Shown: positions 12,663 to 22,638 of the stretch, piece after piece
Position numbering within the stretch: position 1 is the stretch's first letter
How the letters are laid out: the number at the start of each line of letters is the position of its first letter
NCBI RefSeq assembly: GCF_028372415.1
Contig: NC_092877.1
Coordinates: forward strand, 249,359,010 to 249,423,009
From: Notamacropus eugenii
Taxonomy: Eukaryota > Chordata > Mammalia > Diprotodontia > Macropodidae
Length of the DNA stretch: 64,000 bases
Reading direction: 5' to 3'
Made by a program: the position numbers and the translations under genes
Notes under the pieces: model-generated
Told to the model about the DNA's origin: nothing
The model's input: the letters and a program-made list of their open reading frames with translations, nothing else
Databases searched by the model: none

Positions 12663-13672
12663 CCATATGCAATATTTGTAAGTCATATTTAAAGTGTTAT
12701 ATTAGTTTCTAAACTAACAGGTTATTCTCCAGAACGTCAGCATTTGCAAATTTGGGCTGCTGCCATTAGGCGGTGCTTTTCACTCACTATGAAGAATGTT
12801 TTCTAGTAGTGAACAGTAAATTACTGGTGAATATCCAGTTGATGATCCTTATATTCAACAATTTGCCTTCAGTGGAAAACAAAAATAATTGTTATAACCT
12901 ATGTTATAAGAAGCAATGAATTTCTAAATACAAAATAGCTTTAATAAAAAATGAGCACACATGGAAAGTATGTAGTTCTTTATACCAGTCCGTTTAGCAT
13001 TGTCCTGTTGACTTTACTTCTGTAATTCTTTCATAGCTAAGCTGTAAAATGACCCAGAACATTCTCTCAGTCTAATATTTCTGGAGTTATATACGTTTCA
13101 ACCTACCTCTGTTTAAAATGATCCTTTCCAGCTTGTTAACTGTTCTTTAGTCAAATGAGCTTAATTAAAGAGCCACATATTATAAGAACAAGGTATAAAC
13201 GTTTTTTATTGCTATGATTCCAGAGAAAATTGTTCTTCTCCAAATCTTCTAGCCAATTTTTCCTGTATTAGAAATAGAAACACTATTTTTCAGTTTGTCT
13301 GTTAAACCTGAGGAGATGAGAGGGCAAAAACATGTAAATTAAAATCATCTTCCTCACTTCAAAGAATAAAATAAAATAAACTAATGACATTTAATCCTGG
13401 ATTTAAAGAACACGCATGCATTCCATGATCACAGGGAAATTATCTGGTATAATTTATTCATATTTAAACAAAAAATATAGTATGTATGTGTGTCAGTCCA
13501 GGACACTGCCACCTAGTTTGTCCCAGTAATGCAATATGTCAAGGATAAGAATAGCACAAATGAAGAGACTGTCTTTTTTCCCCCTCAGCATTTCAAATGG
13601 ATTATTAATACCTACTTAACACACTTACAGTGTTGTTTGCACAAGAGCAAACAAAGGGAGATAGTGCTTTTT
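12663..13672. other. Intergenic, nothing recognised
   Basis: AT-rich DNA with no clear repeat or coding signal. It includes short ATAAA repeats near 13367-13382. Confidence 0.55.
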
Positions 13673-13687
13673 AGAAGCGCACTTTTC
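13673..13687 (+). repeat. Target-site duplication, left copy (L1 fragment)
   Basis: AGAAGCGCACTTTTC. The partner copy at 14339-14353 differs at one base (C/T at position 6). The preceding TTTT gives a TT/AGAA junction, a known variant of the L1 endonuclease preference TT/AAAA. Confidence 0.75.
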
Positions 13688-14338
13688 AGGGGGTGGAGCC
13701 AAGATGGCGGAGTAGAAAGACGCACATACGCTAGCTCCGAACCCACAGCCCATAAAATATCTGTAAAAAAAGAACCACAGGAGAATTCTGGAGCAGCAGA
13801 AGCCACAGAACAACGGAGCAGAGGAGATTTCTGTTCCAGAGAGCCTGAAAACCTCTTGCAAAAGGTCCATCATGATGCGGACCAGGAACTGAGTCCAGCC
13901 CTGCCTTGGCCTTGCAGCACCCAGAGGAGCAGATCCGAACAGGCTTCAGCAATGGAATCTCCAGCAGCCGTGCAGGTCCCTCCACCCACAGGTGGAGGGG
14001 GTTGGTGAGAGGGTCTTTTTGGCGGGTCGAGAGGGGAGTGGGGTGCCCCCATAACTCAGGCCCCCTCGGGAGGCAGCAGCGGAGGCGAGAGCAGACAGGG
14101 GCTCCCCAAGCAGGCAGGAGCCTGGATCCATTGTTGAAGGTCTCTGCATAAACCCCCTGAGGGAGTTGAGCCCATGAGGCAGCCCTGCCCCTACCTGAGC
14201 ACCTGAATTTGATCTCACACTGAATAGCAGCCCTGTCCCTCTGAAGCCCTGAGACTGAGAAGCAGCATTTGAATCTCAGACCCCAAGCTCTGGCTGGGCG
14301 GATCTGGAGGCCAAGTGGGTGTGAAGAGATTATTCAGA
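13688..14338 (+). mobile_element. L1 5' UTR fragment, 3'-truncated, with TSD
   Basis: Starts with a G-run and 'agccaagatggcggagtaga', a YY1-like AAGATGGCGG motif that marks the 5' end of L1 elements, here as in 58441. The next 600 bp is GC- and CpG-richer than the flanks and contains 'ggtgagagggtctttttggc', shared with the fragment at 29600-29825. It stops at 14338 with no ORF1, no poly(A) and no 3' UTR, yet is bounded by the TSD. L1s are normally truncated at the 5' end, so this polarity is unusual. Open frames inside it on both strands have no recognisable product. Confidence 0.75.
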
Positions 14339-14353
14339 AGAAGTGCACTTTTC
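14339..14353 (+). repeat. Target-site duplication, right copy (L1 fragment)
   Basis: AGAAGTGCACTTTTC, matching 13673-13687 at 14 of 15 bases. The three bases just before it (AGA) give microhomology with the start of the duplication. Confidence 0.75.
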
Positions 14354-15447
14354 TAGGGGAAGAAAATCCCTTTTTAACTAATGAATATACCATTCATATG
14401 TACAGTAAATTAATAGGCATACAAAAATTGGCACACTTTCATATAGAGGAGTAACAGTCATATATTCATTAGATGCTGTCTGTTTATATTTACCAATCTC
14501 CCCTCATGCCATAGGCAGTGCAAATTAGACTAACATTGCCCAGACTTTATCCAGAATTATTTCTATGATTGAGTTTGACCCACACTTAAGAGCAAATACA
14601 TTGTAATTCTCTAAATTTTGCCTCAACTCCTATCTCCACAGTCCCTTCAAACTTTTACTAAGATTTTTGACTTCAAAAATGAGTGTTCAAATAATCATCA
14701 ATTAAGTTAATTAAATTGGTTGCAAATAATGAAGAAATTTCTAATTAATTCATCATGGTACATACTACTTAATAATAGTACCAAGAATGTTAAAGAAGAA
14801 ATCCTGATCCATCATGAATAATAGTACTTATGTGGGAATAAAAGGAAAATGAGTTTACTATTCCATCTTGAAATGTTATAAAGAATGGACTCAGTTTCAA
14901 TCAGACAAGTAGATAGCTTTAACAACTTCTAGCAATGAGGTGATGATTGTAAGACAGCTGTGACAGGGATCCTTGGAACTGGAATTCATCATAAATGGAT
15001 TCTGGTAACAAAGAATAAGGATAAGCATTTAGAGGGTAAGGAGTAAGGCTAGAGTAGTTTACTTTTTAATTCTCCTACTATTTCTTCCTTCCTTTTTTCT
15101 TCATCATTGCTGTTTATTCTGAAGTAGATGGAGCTTTTAACTTATAGTAGAAATCAGAATGAGTTGAACTGTCCTAGAATTTTGCAGTACTCATTACCCA
15201 GTTCCCTGTATCAGTAAGTGGTACATACAAGGGAATAGCAGAAAGAGAAGGAATATTATTTAATCTTCTTTCTTCAGTGTTTCGGCTTATAGTTGACTAT
15301 TCCTTAGAGGATGTAAAGAAACAGAGTTAGGACATTAGTTTTTTCTCTGTATTTATTCTACAAGGATGATAAAGGGCTGTGTGCCAAGAAGAGTTTCCTA
15401 TCCTATACCATCCTCTCAGGAGCCTATTCTTGCTATATAGACCCCAA

Positions 15448-15449
<2 letters not shown>
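14354..15449. other. Intergenic, nothing recognised
   Basis: AT-rich, no gene or clear repeat seen. Confidence 0.55.
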
Positions 15450-15510
<61 letters not shown>

Positions 15511-15512
15511 AT
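15450..15512 (+). repeat. Microsatellite (CA)n(TA)n
   Basis: About 25 CA units are followed by a short TATA run. A second imperfect CA/CATG run lies at about 15625-15660. Confidence 0.95.
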
Positions 15513-15811
15513 ATCTACAGCTATTAAGGGAAATAAAAAGGGAGGGAACAGGAAAAGATAATTTCTGAACACTTATTTTTCATAGAAAAGGTATTTTTAA
15601 GGTGCTTTAATAAGTCATTGACTATACACACACATGCACACACATGCACACATACACACAGCAGAACCTTGAATTACAAATTTAATTTGTTCCAAGATTC
15701 TGTATGTTATGCAATTTTTCTTGCAAAAAAAATAAATTCCCATAGGAAATAATGTAAAGTTCGATGATAGGTACCATATAACCAAAAATATTTATATAAA
15801 AATAATTCTTT

Positions 15812-17775
15812 AGGTGAGGAGCCAAGAGAAGGATGAACCTGCTCTAACTATCCCCACGTAGCCCATAAAATGCCTGCAGAAAACGAATAAGTAAATTCTA
15901 GAGCAGTAGAAGCCACAAAATAACTGAATGAAACAGATATCCAGCCCAAAACAGCCTGCAAGATTGAAAAGAAAAGAAGTTCTATCTCACTGGGCTTGCA
16001 GCACAATGCAGTCCAGTGAACGCCATGGGACAAGAGCAGGCTTCAGGGCACAGAATCACTGGCAACTGTTGCTGTTTGCAGATTTCTCAACCCACAAAAG
16101 CCAAAGACAGTGTCAAAGGTCAGGAAAAACAAGTCTTTCACATGGGAGAAAGGTGAGCATGGCCTGGCCCCAACTTGAGCCCCAGGGCAATGGCAGCTAC
16201 TGTGACAGCAGCTACCACTTTTGGAGCCCTAAATTCCCTGGGAGTGGAGGTACTGAGGTGAGGAAGAGTGCTGGTGTGGTAGAGTTGGTGGCAGGTGTGG
16301 AGAGGGTATCCTACTAGCAGTTCTAGGGCAGAAAAGAGTGCTTTTGGTTTCTCACAGACTAGAGCTCAGGCCAGGAGAGAGCAAAACCCTCTCCCTTGAC
16401 TGAGAAATCTTGGAGGAACTAAGAACATACAGGTCCCTAGAGATATCTCAGAAAAGTTACACAAAACATCTGAAGCCTAGGGCAATATACTCTCCACTGG
16501 ACAAGTGACTCAAAATTCAAATAACTGATTGGAAAAATGCCCCAAAGGGGAAAAATAAGACTATAGAATATTACTTTCTTGGTAAAGAGGCATTTTCTTC
16601 AATCCTTTCACATGAGGAAGAGCTAGCATACAACCAGAGGAAGACAGCAAGGTCAAGGTTTCTGCATCCAAAGTCTCCAAAAATACATGCAATCATCTCA
16701 GGACATGGAAGAACTCAAAAAGGATTTTGAAAATCAATTAAGAGAGGTGGAGGAAAAATTAGGAAGTGAAATGAGAACAATGCAAGAAAATCATGAAAAG
16801 AGAGTCAACAGCTTGCTAAAAAAAGGAGACCCAAAAAATGCTAAAGAAGTTAGCACCTTTAAAAATAGACTAACCCAAATGGAGAAAGAGGTCCCAAAAG
16901 TCAATGATTATTTTAAAAAACAGAATTGCCCTAATGGAAAAGGAGATTCAAAAGCTCACTGGACAAAACAGTTCTTTAAAAATTAAAATGGAGTAAATAG
17001 AAGCTAATTACTTTATAAGAAATCAAGAAGTTAAAAAACAAACCAAAAAAAATGAAACAATAGAAGACAAGGTGAAATATCTCGTTGGAAAAAAACTGAC
17101 CTGGAAAATAGATTCAGGAGAGGTAATTTAAAAATTCTTGTTCTATCTGAAAACCCTGATCAAAACAAGAGTGTAGACATCATCATCCAAGAAATTATCA
17201 AGGAAAACTGCAAAGATATTCTAGAACCAGAGGGTAAAATAGAAATGGAAAGAAGTCACCAATCACCTCCGAAAATCCATTCCAAAAAGAAAATTCCTAG
17301 GAATATTGTAGTTAAATTGCAGTGTTCCTAGTACATGGAGAAAATATTACAAGCAGCCAGAAGGAAATAATTCAAGTATTACGGAAATACAATCGGGATA
17401 ACACAGAATTTAGCAGCTTCTACACTAAGGTATCACAGGACTTGGAATGTGGTAATCCAGAGGTCAAATGTTTATTTAGAAATAAAACCAAGAATCACCT
17501 ACCCAAAAAACTGAGAGTAATTCTTCTGGGAAAAAATGGAATTTCAATGAAATAAAGGACTTCCAAGATTCTTTTTGAAAAGACCAGAGCTGAATAGAAA
17601 ATGAGACTTTAAAATATGAGAATCAAGAGAAGCATGAAAAGGTAACCATGAAAGAAAAGCCTTAAGGAACTCGTTAATGTTGAACTGTTTTCATTCCTAC
17701 ATGAAAAGATTCTGTTTGTAACTCATAAGACTTTTTCCGTATTAGGGTAGTTAGAGGAAATATTTATGTACGTGT
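15812..17775 (+). mobile_element. Old L1/HAL1-like element: 5' UTR plus ORF1, no ORF2
   Basis: The 5' boundary is near 'aggtgaggagccaagagaag', a decayed form of the L1 head. A 5' UTR-like region to about 16600 contains 'agccacaaaataactgaatg', shared with the head regions at 13780 and 50080 (reverse complement). ORF1 remains follow, then text near 17680-17770 ('gaactgttttcattcctaca', 'ggtagttagagg') that matches the reverse complement of the HAL1 copy around 48440-48510. No reverse transcriptase is seen. The 3' end is uncertain. Confidence 0.7.
16600..17620 (+). pseudogene. Decayed L1 ORF1 (coiled-coil RNA-binding protein)
   Basis: ORF1 of L1-type retrotransposons makes a trimeric RNA-binding chaperone that coats the element RNA. 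The longest open piece (16687-16986) is 99 residues of heptad-rich sequence (DMEELKKDFENQLREVEEK, then EKRVNSLLKK). Downstream frames, after several shifts and stops, retain 'DLENRFRRGNLKIL', an 'IIKENCKDILEPEGKIE' region, and 'EKILQAARRK', which mark the RRM and C-terminal domain. It is certainly non-functional. Frame changes occur near 17085, and stops near 17330 and 17370. Confidence 0.75.
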
Positions 17776-20287
17776 GTATGCATACTATCATTCTCCCTTT
17801 TTTGGAGAATAGATCCTGTTGACAAAATGATTTTCCATGAGAGAGGAATTTCAAAGCACTCAAATTAAAACTGGAATCAAAGGCTCTTTTAGTTTATCTG
17901 GACATTAGCTAGAGGTGATAGATAAACTTGACAATACTCAAAAATATAAGTACAGAGGGAAAAAAAATCAATGGACAAAGCTGAGATAAAGAAACTCATA
18001 GTATTATTTCTTGCTGTGGTGGACTCATGGCTGTTGGCTCACTTTTCTATGAGCACCATGTATTTCAGAAGCCTAGGAATAGAAAATTTCCTAAAGCCCT
18101 TGTCGAACCCTATTGATGTCATTAGGTCCATAGACTTTAAGATGAAAAATTAAAGGAAGATATGAAGAGTTAGAGAACTATGGGATAATTCAAGAGGACC
18201 TACCTCTATATTTTTATTTCCCTGTTTTTGTTTTGCAACTTTATTTCACAATACTAGATGCTATTGGTAATGAATAGATGATAACATCGCAGACCTTGAT
18301 ATACAGAAAAATGAAGCCATTCTCTTCTATCATATCTAATAACAGAGTAATAAAGAGCTAAAGAAATCCAAGTGTAGATATTCGGATGTTATTGCTATTT
18401 TTATTAAAGTACCAGATCCTTGTCAGAATGTTCCCTGAATATCGTACTAAAATATTTTGGGTATTTTCTATTTAATAGGCAAGACATTGACATTCCTAAA
18501 TGGATTTCTAGATGAGGAAACAGTCTGGGATTTTCAAAGTCAACCTTAATTTCTAACTACTAAGGTATTAGAATGATAGACTCTTAAAATTTGACCCATA
18601 CACCATTTATATTGTAAGTAAGAATTTCTAGACAAATATCAAAATACTAATTTTCTCTCTAGCACTGGAAATGTTTATTATGATTATGATTAAAATGCTG
18701 AATTTTGATATCCTGATTTGCTTCTGATGTGGAATACAGCAAAAAAAGAAGATAAAATGCTAAAATTTCCTGTATGGTTAACACCATCCTGGTAAGATCA
18801 GGTTAGCAAAACTCTTTCTGGGTATCAGAATGATACATGAAAGGCCATTCTTAGGCAACTTATGTGTAATTTTGTGGACCAAACAGCTGATATGTTCTGG
18901 TATTCCAAACGTATTGGGGCAAGATTAAAATATTTTTGTTAACTGAATGATAAATATAACCAAAAATGCTAAAACAAATAAACAGCGTAGGGCAAGAAAA
19001 TACAGGAATGAACAGACTTGTTTTTGTAAACAAAGAAATAATTATTTTCCTTTACTCTGTCTATGATAATGCAGTCATTTTTAGTGTATTATAACAATAC
19101 TTACATCTAAAATGACTAGAAACAACATCAATATCAATACAAAGCATTCTTTATCCATATTAGTGTTATAAAAGATCCAAATTTTGTTACATCAAAAATA
19201 ATGCTTATTTTAGGTTATTTAGTGTACTTTGAAATAATGCTTGATTTCATTTAAATATAATTTTCATATTGAAAAAGTTTTTGTTTTTTTAAAATTTTTT
19301 AACATGAATCAGTTGTCTATTTCAAAGTCTTTTTATGCAATTAGTGTTACAATTATACATTTTTTAAAAAAATATTTGTAATCAATATGGTGCTATATAA
19401 TTTGTGTTTACTGACAGATAAATCACACAACCATTCTTAGAAAATATGCAATTCAGTCAAAAGTAAATTTACTTAGAATGATTAATATGGCTATAAATCT
19501 ATTAATAAATCTATTAAATCTATCAGGATTCTTTTTTTCTTTCTCTTTGTTCATATGAATCTGGAGAGATTTTTATGACTTAGTTTGTTTTTTATTTTCT
19601 TGTGGAGAACAAAGTTTGGCTAATGAATCTTAAAACTGCACAAATATACACTGTATATTAAGTATCTGAATAGTTTGTTATCTGATGCTTTTCAGCATAA
19701 TGCTCTTTCCTTCCATATTTTCAAAATCTTGTCTGATTTTAGTATTATCTAATCTGAGATATTGATTTCCAACCCTGAATCAAAACAGAGATTAGTTTAA
19801 TCAACTTTTTTAAAAATTTAATTAATCTTTATATTTTAAATATGTCTTAAAATATTTTCAGTTTCATTTTCTGTTGTATTAGACCATCTTCTTCCTTTTT
19901 TTTTTTTTGCTGAGTTCATTCTATTGACACCCGTAGTAACAGTTATGAGGACTACCTTTCTTTCCATTATATAGAATAATAATGCTTCCTCCCTTTGCCA
20001 CTATATTAACTCACCTATTAACAGGGGAAAATAAATTGAGAGAAAGCAAAAGCGATCTTTGCAATATTAATATATAGTTAGAATGTTCTTGCCCAAAGTG
20101 TTACTGTCTTCCTTTTATTCCAACCCAAAGCCAGATCACTGTATGATGAAAATTCTTCTGTCTTTAATGTTTTCATAACTACACTTCAACACTTTCTTTT
20201 TTTTAGCTTCTGACTATTCCTTTACCCATCATACTGACTCTTTATTTCCCCTGTTCCTACCTGTTTTCTAGTAGTTTAATTGTAATT
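17776..20287. other. Intergenic, AT-rich, no gene
   Basis: About 2.5 kb with no coding, RNA or firm repeat signal. It is one of the most AT-rich parts of the window (runs such as 19270-19390). The retrovirus inserted at its right edge. Confidence 0.6.
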
Positions 20288-20293
20288 CTACAT
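20288..20293 (+). repeat. Target-site duplication, left copy (ERV)
   Basis: CTACAT directly before the LTR's TGTTGGG; repeated exactly at 26852-26857. Six bases is the length made by betaretroviral integrases. Confidence 0.93.
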
Positions 20294-20772
20294 TGTTGGG
20301 ACTGGAAGCTCAATTCCGTGTGGACAGTCTCGGGCAGGTAAAAGTGGGACTTCTAAATCTTAGAGTCTTACGAGGCCCTCCATGAACAGCGGGGGTTCGA
20401 GAAGGTCAGACCGAGCTAGCTCGGCTAGCTCGGGTATTTCCGCCTCTCCCCCGGAGATACCTGATGGGTGGAGTCTCCCTGCCCTCGAGGTCGTCCCGGA
20501 TTGGAGCACACCTAGTTACCTAACAGCACGGTATTGAGATGCAAACTGTGTGGCTGAAGATTAAGTAGGATTGAGGAAGCCTAAAAGCTCTCTTAGCACG
20601 TGTGGAGCCAAAGAGAAAAATAGGGCTCCGCTTCTTTTCTTTCCTCTCTCCCCTCCCCCTCTCTCCCCGCTTGTACTTCTACTTCCATTCCCTTAAGCTT
20701 AGCCTTCTTAGGAAATCTCCCCCTCTTCGTCCTAAGAAAGAAGACCCCCTGCACTTGTAACCGAAACCCTGT

Positions 20773-20778
20773 AATAAA
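20773..20778 (+). promoter_or_regulatory. Polyadenylation signal AATAAA in 5' LTR
   Basis: AATAAA about 120 bp before the LTR end; the equivalent in the 3' LTR (26724-26729) would end viral transcripts. Its presence in the 5' LTR implies that R begins upstream of it. Confidence 0.75.
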
Positions 20779-20852
20779 GCTCAACCCCTGTTTGACTCTG
20801 GAACGTCCTTTCTCTCACATGTGCATCCGGCGTGGCCAGCCGAAGACCTGGA

Positions 20853-20861
20853 CAGGTAAGA
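20853..20861 (+). promoter_or_regulatory. Candidate splice donor inside the LTR
   Basis: CAG/GTAAGA is a near-perfect consensus donor at 20855/20856. It lies upstream of the primer binding site, within the LTR itself, so a spliced leader would consist only of LTR sequence. The same site is present in the 3' LTR (cut after 26806). Its natural partner is the acceptor at 25633. Use is inferred from sequence only. Confidence 0.6.
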
Positions 20862-20902
20862 AAGACTCGGGTAGCCCAATACAGGCCTCTAGGCTTGGCA
20901 GT

Positions 20903-20920
20903 TGGCGTCCCAACAGGGAT
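20903..20920 (+). other. Primer binding site, lysine-tRNA-like
   Basis: TGGCGTCCCAACAGGGAT, two bases after the LTR end. It agrees with the tRNA-Lys3 (UUU) type primer site at 15 of 18 positions, so a lysine tRNA is the best guess. The mismatches leave another tRNA possible. Confidence 0.75.
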
Positions 20921-21054
20921 TGGGAGCGTAGATAATCCTGGGTGCTTTTGGGGTGCACCCGGAAGGGGCTGTGAAAGAAGCGAGTCCCGAATCCTAGATT
21001 CGGAAGGAGAGAAAGGGGAGAGAAGCTTCCCAAACCCCTGGGAAAAGGGCGGAG
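20921..21054 (+). other. Viral leader between PBS and gag
   Basis: 134-bp untranslated leader where packaging signals usually lie. The sequence is purine-rich (GAAGGAGAGAAAGGGGAG near 21003). No specific structure could be proven by eye. Confidence 0.6.
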
Positions 21055-22638
21055 ATGGGGAATCTATTGCCAGTAATAAAGCCAGAGGAACAGGAGGTCT
21101 GGGCTGAGACACTTCACAGGGAATGCAGGAAGGCAGGGGTCACAATAGAGTTAGATGACCTCCGAGAATTTTGTGAAAGGATTTGGAAAGTTTCTCCTTG
21201 GCTCAAGCAGGCAGGAATATCAAGAGAAAAATGGGGAGCGGTCGGAGAGCAAATGACTGCTTACGAGCAACAATACCCTGGGGAGCTGGAGGATTTAGAT
21301 TTCCTGATATTCGGTGTAATTAAAAGCCTGCTGGAAGGGCCGGAGAGGCCACGGCGGGATTGGAATGAGAGTGGAAGCGGAGAGAGGGGAGGGGAGAACA
21401 CGGGAGGGAGGGAGAGTCCAGGCAAGCAGAAAGTTAAGCGGAAAGTTAAGGAGCGTAAAGAAAAAATAGACCCGGAGCTCCATCTAGCGGATGGAAAAGG
21501 CGAGGCAGGGGAGAATACCCCGTGCCTTCCCTCCACGCCTCCTTATAACCTGCTCCATTGGTCAGACAGTTCAGGGCCACAGTCCAGTTTGGAAAAAGGA
21601 ATAAGAAAGGCTATAGAGAATGGAGAAGATGTAGGGACATTTCCTGTGTTAGAAATAGCGGACCCCAGTGTCCCCGGTGGGGTTCGGAGGAGCCACATAC
21701 CCATAGAGTGGAAGAGAGTGGCGACTCTTAAAGAGGCTTGTACCAAGCATGGCCCTAATTCACCCTTTGTTATAGCCATGCTTGAAACTCTCAGCGGTCA
21801 GTTCGTTCTGACTCCTAATGACTGGAAGAGCTTAGCTAGAGCCTGCCTTACCCCTGGGCAGAATGTGATTTGGGTATCAGAATTTTCTCAGAGGGTAAAG
21901 AGCACTACCGGTGGGCTAGGGGCTCAGGCCCCCCAGGCTTATCAGCAATTTACAGGAACAGGGCAGTTTGAGGCTACAGGAAATCAATTACAGTACTCAG
22001 CCTCTGATTATGTTTTGATTGCCGGAATGGCTATTGCCGCCTGGAAGGTTATAGCCTCTAAGAAAGAGAGAGAGTTTCCCATGACTAGGATTACGCAAGG
22101 AAACAATGAGCCATTTACTAATTTTGTGGCCAGGCTGCAGGAGGCAGTAGGTCGAGATATGGGAGAGGAAAACCAAGGGACAGAGATAGTGTTGAGGACA
22201 TTGCTGCGGCAGAATTGTAATCATGACTGCAAAAAGGCAATGCTGGGACTGCCAAAGAATGCATCTGTTGAAGAGATGATACAGAGATGTGAAAGGGTAG
22301 GAAGTCAGGTCTACTTGGCACAGGTGCAAGGGAAGTACCTGGCCGCCGCCTTAAGTAATATCTCTTTGGAGAAAAAATGTTTTAACTGCGGAAAACCGGG
22401 ACACCTTAAGAAAGAGTGTAGGAAAGAAATAAGTACAGGGAGGGGCCAGGACCCTTGTTTTTCATGTGGAAAGCCAGGTCACTTAGCTAAACAATGTAGG
22501 AAGTCGGGAAACGGGGTGAGGGGCCCCTCGAGGGCCCCGAAAGTGTACCCTTTGGCAGAGAATCGGGACGGCCCCTTGGAGGGAGAATACAGGAGATTAT
22601 GGGGCCAGAGGAAGGAAAGCAACACCTTTACAGCTTAG
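21055..22638 (+). CDS. gag: Retroviral Gag polyprotein, intact
   Basis: 527 codons from ATGGGG to TAG, uninterrupted. Gag forms the immature particle at membranes and packages viral RNA. Seen: MGN at the start (N-myristoylation glycine) and a matrix-like first 100 residues. Next is a charged linker (about 100-160) with a basic cluster around KQKVKRKVKERKEK (124-137), and a capsid region from about 197. The major homology region is near 346-365 (ITQGNNEPFTNFVARLQEAV). Two CCHC zinc knuckles follow, at Cys442-Cys455 and Cys468-Cys481. The length is in the range of betaretroviral Gag. The -1 slip site GGGAAAC lies at codons 484-486, so most ribosomes would make Gag and some Gag-Pro. Being open while pro and pol are broken suggests either very recent insertion or continued selection. 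No late-domain motif of the classic PTAP or PPxY type is clear. Confidence 0.95.
   Translation: MGNLLPVIKPEEQEVWAETLHRECRKAGVTIELDDLREFCERIWKVSPWLKQAGISREKWGAVGEQMTAYEQQYPGELEDLDFLIFGVIKSLLEGPERPRRDWNESGSGERGGENTGGRESPGKQKVKRKVKERKEKIDPELHLADGKGEAGENTPCLPSTPPYNLLHWSDSSGPQSSLEKGIRKAIENGEDVGTFPVLEIADPSVPGGVRRSHIPIEWKRVATLKEACTKHGPNSPFVIAMLETLSGQFVLTPNDWKSLARACLTPGQNVIWVSEFSQRVKSTTGGLGAQAPQAYQQFTGTGQFEATGNQLQYSASDYVLIAGMAIAAWKVIASKKEREFPMTRITQGNNEPFTNFVARLQEAVGRDMGEENQGTEIVLRTLLRQNCNHDCKKAMLGLPKNASVEEMIQRCERVGSQVYLAQVQGKYLAAALSNISLEKKCFNCGKPGHLKKECRKEISTGRGQDPCFSCGKPGHLAKQCRKSGNGVRGPSRAPKVYPLAENRDGPLEGEYRRLWGQRKESNTFTA
22506..22512 (+). promoter_or_regulatory. gag-pro -1 ribosomal frameshift site GGGAAAC
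   Basis: The heptamer is in the correct phase (G GGA AAC in gag codons) and is a known betaretroviral gag-pro slip sequence. Five bases downstream is a GC-rich 12-bp palindrome GAGGGGCCCCTC (22518-22529), followed by a second G-rich/C-rich arm (GGGG 22513-22516 can pair with CCCC 22535-22538). This gives the stem or pseudoknot expected of a stimulator. Confidence 0.85.

Larger units (their letters stand above)
20294..20900 (+). repeat. 5' LTR of the retrovirus
   Basis: 607 bp, TG...CA. It contains a 12-bp perfect palindrome CGAGCTAGCTCG (20412-20423) followed by a partial direct repeat, an E-box CACGTG (20597-20602), a C/T-rich tract (20630-20670), a poly(A) signal AATAAA (20773-20778) and a splice donor CAG/GTAAGA (cut after 20855). 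A TATA box is not obvious; AAAATAG near 20616 is a weak candidate. By position, U3 is the left two thirds, and R/U5 lies around and after AATAAA. Confidence 0.95.

Noticed and set aside
13529..14454. Cluster of open frames on both strands near 13.5-14.4 kb, looking like a GC-rich exon or CpG island
   Set aside because: The raised GC is an L1 5' UTR fragment with a target-site duplication; none of the frames has a recognisable domain.
20593..21107. Open frames inside the LTR and leader, including identical 63-codon frames in both LTRs
   Set aside because: The identity follows from LTR duplication; the frames lack viral protein motifs and lie in control sequence.
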